Under the pieces are notes generated by a model. It was not told where the DNA came from. It saw nothing but the letters and a program-made list of their open reading frames with translations, and made no database searches. 64,000 nucleotides of DNA from Podocnemis expansa (Eukaryota > Chordata > Testudines > Podocnemididae): the NCBI GenBank assembly GCA_007922195.1, contig ML682005.1, positions 26,633,015 to 26,697,014 on the forward strand. Reading direction: 5' to 3'. Below, in pieces: positions 9,760 to 22,722 of the stretch. The position numbers and the translations under genes were made by a program. Positions within the stretch are counted from its first letter, which is position 1. Each line of letters begins with the position of its first letter.

Positions 9760-12700
9760 AAAGCTAAGCCAGGAACTCCTTATCCAAGACTGAACTAAAC
9801 ATTTGTCATTCTACAGTTTATTTTCAGTATTCTTAAATAGTCATATTCTTAAGTTGAATTTTAAATTGTTGAGATTCTTGGGTTTTATCTAAATATTTGA
9901 CTTGTTACATCATCTTTTTCTCTTATTATTTAATATTTTAGATTGATGATGTTATTTATGAAGTCATCAACGTCACCACAGTATGGCATGGGCCACAAAT
10001 CATTTGCATGGTAGAAAATAAATAAAAGACCTTGTAAACACTTCAATGAAAAATATCCATTCTTAAAACTTTAAAGAAGAAACAAGGGAGATACAGAGCA
10101 ATAAATAAGAAGAAGGGGAAAAGGTAACTAACGGCCAACAGGAATGAGAAAGCTCCTCTGGGGAAAAAAAAATAATTAGAAGTGTCAATAAATGAAGGGA
10201 ATGAAATAGGATGCCCTGGAGTATGAAAGTAAGTTGCAGTGTGAGACTCGGACTGTGCCCTGGTCTACATTAGGGGGAAATTCAGTGGCAGTTGACCGCT
10301 GTTTATGCAAGGAATGTAAAATTCCTTATGTAAATAGTGTTGACTTTCTAAACTGCTGGTACATATTAGGGGAAAGCTGACCGCAAATCGCTTGCAGTTA
10401 GCTTTCCCCTACATCCCCTGACCCCCAGGACTTCCGGGGTTGGCTTCTGGTAGTGGCATGGCAAGTTCATACTTAGTGCGATCCGCTCCTGGAAGGGTAA
10501 ACTGACAGTGGCAAATTCGCCACTGTCAGTAGAGACATACCCTGTGACTGTTATGCTGATGTAACTCCACTGAACTCAATTAATTGACACTGTCATAAAG
10601 CTGGAGTAGTACAGTGATGAATCGGGCCCTTTGAGTTCATGAGGCTGCTAATTTAAAAACTTTCCCTGCTTCCTTTAGATCAGTATGAATTTTCTCAGGG
10701 CAAAGCTTCCTCCAGTTCCCTTCATCTACTGGGAATGGAGGATTCAGTTAGTAGTGTGCTGAATCCAGCCCTTACTGCAGATTTTTCTTCTGGATCCCTG
10801 ATGAGGTGCAGAAGAAAGGAGCAGCACTGGGGAAACTCAGCTTTGCTCCTGTCACGAGAAAGGCGGCCTGATGCTTATTGTTATCTTTAGTATCTTCCAT
10901 TTGACAAATATTAAATGAGTTTTCTCTGAACTCAAAATTCTTGCTGGCAATAATTCATTCTTAGCTGCTTCAAAATAACCCTTTAGATTAGAACAAGCAA
11001 ATTTATTGATGCCAATTCAGCTACAGGTAGCAGTCAAGCAGCACAAAATTCTTTCCTTTCACTCATTCCTGGCCCCTCCCCCATTTCAAAACACTGTTGG
11101 GCTTTGTCCACATATTTTTAAAGATTTTCTTTTAAACTGCAGTAATATGGCTTAGGCACTGTTGGAAATTGGTTAAATTGGTTTCAACTGCCACCTGCCT
11201 TTCAGGTCACCTGGGAATAAAATATCTGCTTGTGACAAATTATAATGGAAAATTAATCGGGTCTGTGTGTGGTCTGTGAAACAAAAAGAATTAACTTCAA
11301 ACTACTGAATTTAACTAATTTAGGATGACAGTGTCCTGTATGACTGTAGTGCAAAGCAAACCCCCTGCTTAACAGACTGCTAGAAGCCTATATTTCTCCT
11401 GTGGTATTAGGAGCTACATTTGTAATGATGAGAAACAGTCTAACACTGGGGAAGGTGGCTGTTGATAATACATGCATTTCAAAAGGCAAAGAAAAATTTA
11501 TATTAAACTTGCTCAGTTGATTACTACTGTACTGTTTGTTGCGCTGTAAACTCAAGGTCTGACACTCAATAAGCGACATCTGAGTGCACTGCATTATTGT
11601 TGTGTTATCATATTCAACAATAGTGATTTTAGTTACCTGGCACTGGCATATGTGAATGAAGAAATCACTTGTTTGCTTTCACAGATGGAAGTAAAGCATT
11701 GTTAGAAGTACAGTGTTTATAGTCCTTCTGTGTGTACGTGTGCGTGTGTATTTTAGATAAATATATATATATATATACACATATAATTGATTTAGTTTAT
11801 AATTATATGGTAAAAATGATAAGAAACTACTTTAGTAATAGTGTAATTTGAGAATTTTGTGTTTTCATGTCTGATTTTGTATGCAACTAGTTTTTAAATT
11901 GGATGAAACTTGATGGGATGCAAGACACATCAGACTCCTGAAAAGGGTACAGTAATCTGGAAAGGTTGAGAGCCACTGCTGTAAAATATACCTTGGTGGC
12001 ATGAGGTAGGGTGGGCGGAATCTAATTTCCTGGAGAAAGTCTTGAAAGAAAAAAGGTTTGTGGGCATCTAATCTACAGAAAATCATGGTTCATCTTTTTG
12101 CCTGTATACAGCTTAGTTGGCAGTAAACTACTGAACTACAGAATTTTTTTTCATAAGTATTTTTACTTAACACAAATTTTTGTTTTCTATCTGGTTGGAA
12201 TAATGTAATTTTTAGTCATCAGAGCCCAAACCTCACCATCTATCATTCTGTTTGTTTACAGGCCTCTCTGTGGAAGAACACAACATATTTGAGAAACCTA
12301 AGTTGAAAAATAAGGTTTTTTAATTATTTTTTTCAGAACACATAGAGGTTGTTAGTTATTCTTATTCTTTCTGGTAGTAAATTTCATCATGTATAGTCCA
12401 TTTCTTTGTGAAATCTGTCTCCTGTGCAATTCTCCACCTGTTGTTGACAGTGGAATATAGCTATTGTATCTTCCATAGGTGGCCTCTCCAATAGTTTGGG
12501 ATCAGCCCAGCAACAGAGGAGACAGAGAATCTGTTTGATTTCAGAAGAGTGGCATAGGTTTAAAAAAAAAGTATGAAAGTAGAGTCTCTGTATTTCCTAA
12601 TATTTTCTGCAGTTGATGCTCAAGTTTTCTCTTTTCCTGAATTCCACACTGCAGATCATGCCACAGCCTTGAAAATATGCTTAATTGTATGTGGTTCCAT

Positions 12701-13720
12701 TTAGCACTAGATGTAATAGTCAAGGGTAGTTTACTAATTATGATTTGGTTTTGCGACAGCAAAGTCTATGGCATTACTACTCTTGTGTAGCCTGTAGATA
12801 GGTCTACATATAACTGACTATCCCTTAGGATTCCTGGGCATCTTAAACACCTATTTGGAATTTAAATAGTACTTTTGCAACCCTGATGCCCTCAGCAAGT
12901 TTTATGTTCTTGTGTTGTTTCAGAGATTTTATGTTACAGACAAGTAGCAAGTTGTTGATTCCATTCCCTGTCATTCTGTTGGAGTTTGGGCACATGCTGG
13001 CACATCACTTCCTTCTGCTCCTCTTGCCTGAGAAGTTGTTATAATGTTGTTTTCCCTATTCGTCTTTTGTACTGAGAGCCAAAACAGAGTGATTGTCTCT
13101 AAAATGATGATGTTGCTTGGTCTGAACTGTCCTCCTGAGAGGACAAGAGGATGGAGAGCATCCACAGTGTATTCTGTGTTTGGCAAGATACATCAGTTGT
13201 GGCTATGCTATAGCTTCTTTTGCTAGTGTGTGTCTTATTGCCTTAGGCACTTGGATAAGTTTATTTTCATGCTCTCTCTCAGGCTAGAACAGCTGTTTTT
13301 CTATTCTGATTCACATCCAGAGAGGCTGATATGCAGTTCTCTAGGCTCTGATCTAGCTGCAGCTGTAAGGAATGGAAACTAAGTGTCTCTGTGGATGTTT
13401 TGTTTTCCAACTTTACCATGACTATAACATTGGCGTGTAAAGCTCATAATGAATTTCAAATTGTTTGATTTTTGCAGTATTTGAAGGCAGTGTATAAATG
13501 AACTGTGCAGTGGTGTCCGTGTTTGCATGTGGAAACTGGTTTGTTCCAGGCACTGTACTACAGGTGCTCTTGGCGTAACCACCATGTGTCTTATGGATGT
13601 TTTTTGGAGTAGAGCCTATAAATACCTGAACAAGAATATTTGCAATGAGGTACAGAATCTCACTGAATTCATTCTAAACTAAACAAAATTTTGTATTCAG
13701 TGGTAAAGCACAGATGCCCC
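9760..13720. other. Gene-free stretch
   Basis: AT-rich, with no supported gene. It holds a foldback at 10256-10548 and an (AT)n tract near 11758-11778 preceded by a GT-rich patch. The remaining short open frames lack any motif or codon bias. Confidence 0.55.
10256..10548. repeat. Foldback element with nested hairpins
   Basis: Shows a perfect hairpin CTGACAGTGGC / GCCACTGTCAG (about 10509-10536) and a second one GGGGAAAGCT / AGCTTTCCCC (about 10370-10410). The outer ends are related (GGTCTACATT and AGAGACATACC). This fits a small DNA-transposon-derived element. Ends and family are uncertain. Confidence 0.5.
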
Positions 13721-13725
13721 AGGGC

Positions 13726-13835
13726 AGAGACTATATTTTGTTCTCTTTGTTTTGTTTATGCCACATTTATGGGGTCCTGGTTCATGAGGAGGGCCTGTAG
13801 GCATTACCATAATACACATAATAAGCAATAACAGG
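13726..13835 (+). repeat. CORE-SINE/LINE-tail relic
   Basis: Reads TTATGGGGTCCTGGTTCATGA and then a TAGGCATTACCATAATAC tail ending in TAATAAGCAATAA. This is the familiar 3' tail of old amniote SINEs. A sister copy is at about 47860-47930. Confidence 0.55.
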
Positions 13836-14046
13836 TGGATGATGTTTGAATCAATTTAAATCAAGATTTAAAATGTTATTCTAAATGGCATGTTCTTATT
13901 GTCAAGCACAGTGGTGTAGGAGCCCCACTAACCGGGCTGCTGTGTTTGAGGCCCAACATATTACAGCCATGTGTTCTTAAGCTTCAGTTCATCTTAGTAC
14001 TGTGTCACCGTCTCTTTTCTTGGCTTTGCTGCCATACTTCCTAGGC

Positions 14047-14770
14047 CAGGGATCAGCAACACAGGCTCAGTGAGTCACCTGTGGCTTCCTGAGCATCTCC
14101 TTCCGGGACCCAGGTGTGCTCCAGGGACTCCCAGCTGGCCCCAGCTTCATGGCCAAATCAGGAACACCAGGGTCACCCCCACCCTCCCACTACAACCTCA
14201 TGAGCCAGAAGCAGCCTAGTGCTGGGGGAAGTGTATGGGTGGTGTGCACTCCTTCTGTCCCTCCCTCTGCTGGTGTGGTGGAGCAGCACTGCTCTGCCTA
14301 CCCCCAGATGGCTGTCTTTCCCAAGAGTGGCCGGTGGAGAGCTGCAGCCTGTGGAGGTGGGGCCCTGGAATGGCCCCTCCGCAGAGTTCAGGCCACTTCA
14401 GCCTGGCCACTCCAGGCTTGAACAGAGGCCATCTTGTCCCCAAACCTTGGATCAGATCTGTCTAGCCGTGGGGTGGCCAAGTCAAAGTGGCCTGAACTCT
14501 GCAGAATGGGCCATTCCCAAGCCCCACCTCCACAAGCTGCAGCTCTCCACTGGCTGCTCTTGAGAGGGATGGCTGTCTGGGGGTATGCGGGGCAGCACTG
14601 CTCTGCCCTGCTAGTGGAGGGAGGAATGGAGGAAGTGCGTGCCACCAGCACACACCCCCCACCAGCGGTAGGGGCTGTGGCACAGCTGCTGAGCCAGCTT
14701 GTGCTCATGCGGTTATGGTGGGAGGGTGGGGGAAGATGGCTCTTCTGCCCTTTTGGGTTGCCAACCCCTG
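14047..14770. mobile_element. 724-bp foldback hAT element
   Basis: Starts CAGGGATCAGCAAC and ends GTTGCCAACCCCTG, which are inverted counterparts. It is flanked by TCCTAGGC on the left and TCCTACGC on the right, an 8-bp target duplication with one mismatch. Almost the whole element is one long imperfect inverted repeat: 14048-14413 pairs with about 14466-14770 around a spacer of about 50 bp. It has no transposase frame. The GC-rich overlapping open frames inside (for example 14388-14915 minus, 14434-14820 plus) come from composition. Confidence 0.88.
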
Positions 14771-14778
14771 TCCTACGC

Positions 14779-15448
14779 ACTGGCTTTCTGTTACCTCTTC
14801 TCGGAAATGGGACCTTGTAGTCTGTCTGCTTTAGACCTCCAGGATCAGTTTTGACCATGCAGGTTCTTCCATAGTTTAAGCATACCTTTTCCCAGAGCTT
14901 CAACACTGGGTGCATCCTAGATTTATGATACAGCTCAATTCTTCAGGAGCATACGATGGATGAAGCAAACAGGCATATGGGTAGGCTTTGCAGAGATTCC
15001 TAAACCAAATCAGTTCACTTTAGATAGCAAAAAAGTTATACAAATCTAAAGAACCCCCCCCCCCACATTCATATCCCTGCCTGTGTCCTTACTGTTTTCA
15101 AGCATTATTTGGGCTAAGGTCAGAGTCTTTTGGGTATCCAGGCTTCTACTGCATGGCTTCATGGCTTCAGCTTAGAATAATGGAGTCTCTCTTTAGATCA
15201 GGGCTCTGTTATGTTTGGTTTTTTAATTTTGGCTGATCCCACACACAAATAATTCCCTATGCTATGAAAACATGACCTTTTGTATCTCTGTTTTGCCCAA
15301 GCTTCTGGTGTGTTCCCTGAGTTTAGAAGTCCTACCACCAATGCCTGCTTCCTTTTTCTCCTGAAGAAATTCCTCTTTCTTGCAGACAAACTTGGGGGAA
15401 CTGGTTTCCCTCCTCAAGGTATCTTCTTTAGCATATCTGTTGTTTGGT
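14779..15448. other. Gene-free stretch
   Basis: No gene supported. A C-run of about 11 lies at 15054-15064. The open frames at 15198-15389 (minus) and 15280-15462 (plus) overlap on opposite strands and lack motifs. Confidence 0.55.
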
Positions 15449-15456
15449 GGTTAGAG

Positions 15457-16042
15457 GAGTAGTTTTAACCTGGTGTGCTGCAGCACACTGGTATGCTATG
15501 GGACTGTTCAAGTGCGCCATGAAATTATGTACAAAGGAAATGAAAGTTAATATAAAACAACTGTTGTTTCATCTTAAACAATATTCTATCTACCCAAAAT
15601 TATAACTCATAAAACTTGCGAAAATTATTCATCAAATTAAAAGTGAGGTATCAGTCTTTTGATTCTAAAACATGACCATTCTAAATGCAGGTGCCTGGAG
15701 GGCAAAATTGAGATGACGTGTATTTTTTTCCAATGGATTTGAAACATTAATGCATTTGATCTTCCTTTAGCTTGTCGTATGCATTATGCTGCAAACCTCT
15801 GTAGTAAGACTGTAACCAAAGTAAATGTAAGTAAATATGACGTTTATGAGCAGTCATTTCAGCTGAAAAAAGTGGGTGTGCCATGGAATTGTTTGGCACT
15901 TTTAAGACTAACAGATTTATTTTTTGCATGAGCTTTCGTGGGAGAAGATACTGGACTAGATTAACACGGCTATCCCTTTGGAAAATGGAATTGTTTGCCT
16001 CATTGAAAGGTGCTGTGTTACTGAAAAGGTTGGGAACCACTG
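15457..16042. mobile_element. hAT element interrupted by a retroposon
   Basis: The right end reads GGTTGGGAACCACTG. The left end reads GAGTAGTTTTAACCTGGTGT, a mutated inverted counterpart. Both sides carry the identical octamer GGTTAGAG. The sequence next to both ends (GTGTGCTGCAGCACACTGG on the left) is typical of this hAT family. A 90-bp repeat (15895-15984) sits inside it. Confidence 0.82.
15895..15984. repeat. Family A repeat inserted with a 12-bp target duplication
   Basis: The element runs from GGCACTTTTAAGACTAAC to ACACGGCTATCCCTTTGG. On both sides lies ATGGAATTGTTT (15883-15894 and 15985-15996). A duplication of this length is what LINE-driven retroposition leaves. It shows that family A members can move as SINE-like retroposons. 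Confidence 0.85.
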
Positions 16043-16050
16043 GGTTAGAG

Positions 16051-18295
16051 TACAGTTATTAATGTTAATGGTTTTCCCTTGTCTCTAGTGTAGACAATAC
16101 ATATCACAGCCTTAAGAGAATAGGTTGACTTCACATACACAGAGACATCTAGTGATACAAAAGGTTCTTACTCAACCAGAATTCATAAGTTGAACATAGA
16201 TTCAACAAATCACCTGTGGGTCTAGCAGCATGTGGCATGTGTTTCAAGTTGAAGAAACAGTGAGTATAATTCAAGGCAGTGTTCTTTTTCCTTGCTTTCT
16301 TTCAGTCTGACAAATGTTAGTGAAAGCTATGATCATCTACAGAATATTACTCTCATGATGACGTGGAGGTCAGAGCTTCCTACCGATGTGTTCCTGACTC
16401 TCACTAAAATTTGTGGTTGTCATTGACACCTGTGGCTTTAACAGAAGCGGTGTCTCTTTTATAAATGTCTCTTGATGATTGTTGATGAGAGACAGGGTCT
16501 TTTTTTATTTTATTCATGCCATAGAGGACATTAAAATTCATGTATTGTCTGTAATTTTTTTTTTAGAGGTTGTATACTTTGCCTTTGTTCTTCATCTGTC
16601 TCCACCATACAGGTTGATTCTTTACTGATGGCAAACACAGTGACCTAATCAGCCTTTCCAAATAAAGGATTGTTTAATCACAACAGTCAGAGAAAAGCAT
16701 AACAAGAGAAAATGGGCTTTATGCTACAGTCTACATATTGTATATATCTATATATTTCAGTTTTGCCTAAAGGCCTAGATTATCCGAGTCACCCCAACCT
16801 CTGGGGAGTGGCATCCAGTTTGTTCCCCAGAAATCTCTGACTCTCTTTTGCCTGTTATTCAGGACTTGACCTTTTATCTTTCCCAAAAGTTATTTGTTAC
16901 AATTTCCCTCCAGGATTTCTCTTTCTCTAATTATACCTAGACGGTTGAACTCGGCATGGACATAGGTAAAACATAGCCCCAGACGCCAACTGCACAGTCC
17001 TTTATGAATTGCTCAGTGGAACTATCTGAAGCTCTGAACAACTTTTTTAAGTATGTGCAATTTAACCCCTGTTAGAATTAATCCTCTGAAGTAATAATAG
17101 TAAGCAACAAAATAATCAAATAAATGGATGTTTTAACAGTAATAAAATATGGGCAGCTTCCACATTCTTCACAGTATATACCAAAGTAGAAGAGAACTAG
17201 ATGATGCAGAGCTTGGAAATATTTGTTGTAATGGGCAGGACGGACATGAAGTAATGAGCTGTGAGTTTTCCTTCTTGCTTTAGTTGTGTTGGCAGTTAAA
17301 TTTTTGGAGTCCTCCCTTGTGTGTACTCAGTTTTCTCTTGGAGTATGATCATTGCAAAACTGAGACGCTGTTTGTATAATGGCCTAAATGCAAAGTACTG
17401 TGAGTGTTAGCGCTCAATAATTTTTAAAAAATGTGTATCCTCTTTCAGTTAAAAAAAGAAGCATGGAAAAGAGTCAGAACAGGGAAAAGAGCATGTGAAG
17501 TGGATGCTAAATTTTAAAAAAATATTAAAAAATTATGTTAACATGGATTGGAAGATGAAATGAAGAAAAGGTGGGTGAATCATCAAATTGATGGAAATTA
17601 GAAACTCCTTGACATATCAAGAATTGATTAAGAGAAGAGTTTGCTCAATGAGGAAAGAAGACAGCAATATGGTAAATGTCATAAATTACTCTGGAATAAA
17701 ACTGAGTATTTATCTGTGTTAAAGACAGATTTTTTTCTGGCTGTCATTATGAAAACTGCATAAGGAAGGGAAGGATTTCTGAATGTAAACTTGTTGGGAG
17801 ATTTAATGCCTCAGAAGAAATATTTGATTGGAAGAATGTAATGTATTTGTCTGCAGGTATGAGAGCTTGATTCATCCTTTAAAAAAAATCATATTGCTGA
17901 TAACAAATTCAGTGTACTGGAATATTCAGTTTAACCATAAATGCTAAGAAGCATGTCCCTCCAGACTACCAGGAGCAATAAAGATGAGAAAGGGCAGTAA
18001 AGTTAGTTCTTTGAAACTTGCTAATTGGTACTGGCTGGGGGATCCATCACAGATTACTAAATTCTGTGAAATAACAAGTAAAATAGTCTTGGCAAGCTAA
18101 GATCACTGCATATCAAAATGTACTTGGTCCATTTATTTTAACAGATGTACTTCAATTTTAACTGGATTTAGTTTTAAATTTAAAATCTGAGTCCCAACCC
18201 CTAATATATTAATCAGGATGTGGACTTCATAGCTCAAGAACAAATTCATTTTATATTAGGAGAATACATCATAACATAATATGTTGTTATTTCTA
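16051..18295. other. Gene-free stretch
   Basis: AT-rich with many stops in all frames. I see no exon, repeat family or RNA gene that I can support. Confidence 0.55.
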
Positions 18296-18790
18296 TTATA
18301 GTAATGCTTAAAGGTCAGGGTCCTATTGTACTAGGCACTGTACAAACATAAGAGACAATCTTTGCTCAGAAGAGTTGCTAATAATTGTATTTTTGTACAT
18401 TGTGGAAGCTAATATTTTTATTTTTTTGAGTTCTACAGGTGTGGTTGGCACTGAACAGAGCAGGAAGGAGAGATGAGGTCTGAGCCGAGAGGCACAAATA
18501 TTAGGGAAAAAAAGCAAAGCAATTCTCCATTATTTTTCTCTCCCTCTCTCTGCTTCTCTTCTGTTATAAGACTTAAATAAAATATGGTGTCTTGTATGAG
18601 ACTCTCTGTGTAATGAATCATGCCTTAGAACAATCCAGTGAAGTAAATACTGTTATTCCCATTTTACAGATAGGAAAATATGGCAAAGAGCACGAGTAAT
18701 GTAGTCTTTGAGAGTGCCAGGAAGAAGAGAACAGTCTTTTTTACCAGTAGTGTGCTTTGACCACAAAGCCATCCTTGCTCTATCAGTATC
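18296..18790 (-). repeat. CORE-SINE relic in two blocks
   Basis: 18300-18390 contains ACTAGGCACTGTACAAACATA, the antisense tail of an old SINE/LINE family. 18640-18790 contains CCATTTTACAGATAGGAAAA, the antisense MIR core. The two blocks are in the same orientation and may be one ancient element separated by unrelated sequence. Diverged, so family subtype is uncertain. Confidence 0.6.
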
Positions 18791-19583
18791 ATGAGACCAC
18801 ACTAGGTAAATCACTATACAAAGTTTGACTGAGACCAGAGGGGTGTGTTTTTTTTTTTTTGTTGGGTGAGATTCGTGAGATGTATGCATTAGTGAAATAA
18901 AAATAGCAAGTTTCTTTGGTGGTTTAAAAAAACACATTAGAACAGAAAAAGTCTTAGATGAACCATGTTTTTGCATCATGTTGATGGAATTTTAGGAGCC
19001 TTTGACAGTAAGGGCGGTTATGTGTTTTTAACCATCACATTATTCTTGCATTAGTTTTGGCTTAGGAGCCTTTTTTTTATTAAGTGTTTTTACAGCTGAC
19101 AGTGGTTATGTGAGTTCTCTCTTTCAGGCTAATATATGTAGATATGCTAGTGATAGTACAGTAAAATTAAAATAATTATTTAGCTGTGCGTTCAGAGGGT
19201 TTTTTGTTTTTTAATGTGTAATTGAGATGAGCCTAAACCCATGAAATTTCAGCTCTGGATTCCTTTTCAAACTATGTAATAGTTCAGGCTTTTGCTTCAA
19301 GCCCAGATCAGAAATAATAATTTATAAATGAACACTGCCAGTGAGCTTGATGTTTTACCAAAGACAGAATTTCTATCCCAAGAAACTTGCTGCTAAGTGG
19401 ACTTGTAAGGCAATATTTCTAAAGGTGGCTACTGCTTATGAATACACTCAAGCTTTGATACCCAACTTGAGAAATATTGGGCCTGTTTTTGAGGCTGAAC
19501 TCCCAGAGCTCTCAGTAATGTCTTTTGGAGTTGTGGGTACTCAGCACATCTAAAAACAGGACACTAGGTATCTCTGCTTGAGG
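18791..19583. other. Gene-free stretch
   Basis: No gene supported. The end (about 19440-19565) resembles a common amniote foldback-type repeat (GGAGTTGTGGGTACTCAGCACATCT). Confidence 0.45.
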
Positions 19584-19591
19584 CCCACAAA

Positions 19592-20121
19592 TAAGGCTGG
19601 TCTTACTATAGAGGCAGCCTGGGTGGTCGCTTAGGGCACCAAGATTGCTCCCCAGAAAAGGTAAAGGAGAGTGGGGGCTGGGGGTTGCAATCTGGGGCCC
19701 CAAGCCCGGTCTGCAGCTCACTGTGAGCTGCCCGCCGCTCAGCCTGTGCCCCTTGGCCAGCTGGCATCCCACCGCCTGGCCTGGCCTATGTGGCTTGCTG
19801 TGCCCACCTAGCAGCCCCCCTCAGCCAGCCCACAAACTGCTGCTCAGCCCCTGCTTCTCGGCCAGGGCTGGCCTGGCCCTTTGCGTGGCCGGACCTACCA
19901 CCTGGCTCACCGCACAATGCTGCCTGGCCAGGGCCGCTGCAGACCTCTGTTTGGTCTGCAGTGTGTCCCGCACCTCTAGGCCAGGTTTAGAGGGAGGCTA
20001 GGAGGAGTGGGAGGGAGGGCCCACCATCTGGCCTGCGCAGCACAGTCCACGAGCGGGGGTGCGGGAGGAGGCACCAAAATCACAAGCACTTAGGACACCA
20101 AAACAACTTGGGCTAGCCCTT
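19592..20121. mobile_element. GC-rich hAT-like element
   Basis: The left end TAAGGCTGGTCTTAC and right end TTGGGCTAGCCCTT are inverted relatives of the CAGGGCTGG hAT terminus. Flanks CCCACAAA and TCCGCAAA match at 6 of 8 positions. The interior is GC-rich and similar in style to 54389-54823 and 60027-60793. The long frames inside (19645-20001) are compositional. Confidence 0.6.
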
Positions 20122-21019
20122 TCCGCAAAGCTAGTGACTACTCCTAAAATTTTAGCTATAATGAGCCAGATTGATCAGGGATTGTTTAAGTACTGGTGTC
20201 AGGGCTGTGCAGACATGTTGTTTTAAAGTAATCCATGCATAACTCTATTCCATTGGTAGGTTATTGCTGAAAGATTTAATTGTAGCCAGTTACTGTTTAT
20301 AGAATGAGAAATATTTTAAAGTTTCAAATGAACACCACCCTACAATGTCTTTTATTAAATGGAGTTTTAAAACATTACTTTATTGGACTGTTGATACTGC
20401 CTACACGTACCCAAAGCTGCTAAATTATTTCATGCACTATTCTTTTGAAATAGTTTTGTAGTCACAACTGAAAGTGATCTTCTTTGAGTAGAAACAAGAT
20501 TTAAAAAACAAGTTCTGGTTAGGCTTTTACAATTTTAAAAAGGATGTTCAACCACTTTGGGGGTGAGAGAAGTGCGTCAGTCGCATGTTGGCATTTTTAA
20601 ACCGTTTTAATCTAATGGAGAATTTTCTGATGCTGCTTGACTTCAGTGTGAGTTTTGCCTGAATAAAAGCTTCATGGTTTGGCCCAAATTTGTTAGCAAA
20701 AAATTTCTCCTACTTAGTTGATGATATTAGTTTAAATAGCCATCACAATATTTGCAGTACTTGTCAAAGCAGAATTTCTAGATTCTCTGCCAGTGTACAT
20801 CAGTGTATGTCCATGAATTTGAGTGCAAGTGTGCTGATATATGTCAGCTGAGAGCCTAGCCAATGGTTTTTTAGCTGTGGTGTTTTGAGTGCTGGTCCTG
20901 AAAATCTGGTTAAGTTAGCATTCTTCACTGTATTGACAGCACTGGTGATGTACACAAGCAAGGAAGCAGGGAAATGAGGGTTTGCAAAGTGTCATTTTAT
21001 GTAAATATAAAGTTCACAT

Positions 21020-21076
21020 GAAAAATAAATTTGTTAGTCTTCAAAAGTGCCACGGGGCTCCTTGCGTTTTGCTGAA
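21020..21076. repeat. Short interspersed repeat, family A
   Basis: Shares AAATAAATTTGTTAGTCTT and AAGTGCCACGGGGCTCCTTG with the other family A copies. Partial copy with no clear flanking duplication. Confidence 0.7.
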
Positions 21077-21426
21077 CCAGAATACCTCTTTTGAACTTGT
21101 CTACACTGTAAAAGTAATACTAGGAATAATCAGATGCCTTTTCAGAATAATGAGTTTACTGATTAATTTTTTTGGTACTCCTATATTTCTGCGCCCATAT
21201 ATGAGCAGATATCCTTATGCCGATTACAGTGTTGTTGAGTGAAATTCATAGTGTCCTAAACATAAGCAGTAATTAATATTTAACTTTCTTTCCAGCAATT
21301 AGTAATTTGTAATATGTTGTTTTTTCAAAGGCTCTTTCTGATCATTTGTTGCTGCAACAGTAACAGTTTACATCAATTATTTCTGGTGCTTTCTTACAAC
21401 TTCCTTCTTGAAAAGTTTTACTTACT

Positions 21427-21430
<4 letters not shown>

Positions 21431-21461
<31 letters not shown>
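21431..21461. repeat. (CT)n microsatellite
   Basis: About 15 uninterrupted CT units, read directly. Confidence 0.95.
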
Positions 21462-21463
<2 letters not shown>

Positions 21464-22621
21464 TTTATTTGCAAGAAAATGAGAGGGTTCTAATACTTGT
21501 GTCGTTGTAGTGTGCTTGATTCCCCTCACTACCAGTACAAAGTCAACTGTGACATTCATAATCCTCAAATATTGTTGAAAGAAGAATAATTTATAGCTCT
21601 TTGTGATTTTTTTTTTTTTTTAAGTAACATTCCTTGTCTGGATGGAGATGAGGTAGAACCTGTACACTCCACCCACATCCTTCAAGAATGGAGGGAGTAC
21701 ACAGAACAGCCTTTGATTCTCATTTCCTTTCTGGCAATGCCAAGTTTAGTGGCTAGTGATGGGGGAAAACTTCTTATATGAATATTATTAAAGATAGTAC
21801 CTTTTTACTGTTAATAAATCAGTATTGACTAGCCAGGTAACAACTGACATGTCCTTGGTCACACTGATGTGGTTGTTTGGTGTAGAAGAACTCTGAAAAA
21901 ATGTTATGCATCAGACTTTTCCCTGAGATTCTAAAACTGCAATAGAATGAAATTGTCTTCAAACATTTTACAGTTTAGTTTTTACAATTTTAAAGAGAGC
22001 ATATGCTGTTTTCATGATTGGGGTGAGATTTTAAAGGCACCAAACGTAGGAAATAGAAAAATATGATCTATACAGCAGCCACTAGCATGCATGCAGTTTT
22101 CTGGATTGTTGCATATGAAGTTAAGTTTACTGCTTATATGTAATGTGGCTGAGTAACTATTGTAATGAGAACCTTAAGTTTTAAAATTCCCAATTTGGAT
22201 GTTAAAATCTCAAGCATAACTTTATGTTTGAGTAGTTCTTCACTTTTATTTTCCTCTCTTAAAAAATACGTTCAGTTGGAGCTCCAAGTTGTACATTTTT
22301 TAAAAAGTCCATAGAAGGTAGTTGATGTAAGAAATTGTTAATGACTCTTGACTCTTTTACCACTAGGTCATTGGTATAAATTTAATTCTGTTTATCAGTG
22401 ACTAAAAATCATTATTGTCCAAAGTTGGTCTTGTTCACTTTCCACTGGATAGCTGTCCACATCACAAAATCTCTATCAGCCTTGCTGGAAATCCTAGTGA
22501 AAGCCACAAGATTTAACTGTGTGCATGAACTTCGAACAATCTTTTCTTTCCTAGAAATAGTCTTTTCAGATCTGTGATGAGGATGGACTATAGGGAGAAC
22601 TTCCACCGTTATTACCTGTGA

Positions 22622-22722
22622 TTTCTCAAGAAGAGATCTGTGTAAGCATGAAACTTGTTTCTTTCACCAACAGAAGTTGGTCCAGTAAAATATATTATCT
22701 CATCCAGCTTCTCTCTCTGATA
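22622..22722 (+). repeat. SINE-like repeat
   Basis: Contains TCTGTGTAAGCATGAAACTTG, TTTCACCAACAGAAGTTGGT and TATTATCTCATCCAG. This combination marks a SINE that is abundant in turtles and crocodilians (recognised by pattern, name not asserted). It directly precedes a CR1 fragment. Confidence 0.65.

Larger units (their letters stand above)
20130..22621. other. Gene-free stretch
   Basis: AT-rich with no gene. It contains a family A repeat (21020-21076), a (CT)n tract (21431-21461) and a T-run near 21607-21621. Confidence 0.55.

Noticed and set aside
14388..14915. 175-codon minus-strand frame
   Set aside because: Overlaps several other long frames on both strands inside a GC-rich foldback hAT element. 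No domain.
19440..19565. Regulatory or conserved element
   Set aside because: Resembles a common palindromic sauropsid repeat, not a unique conserved site.
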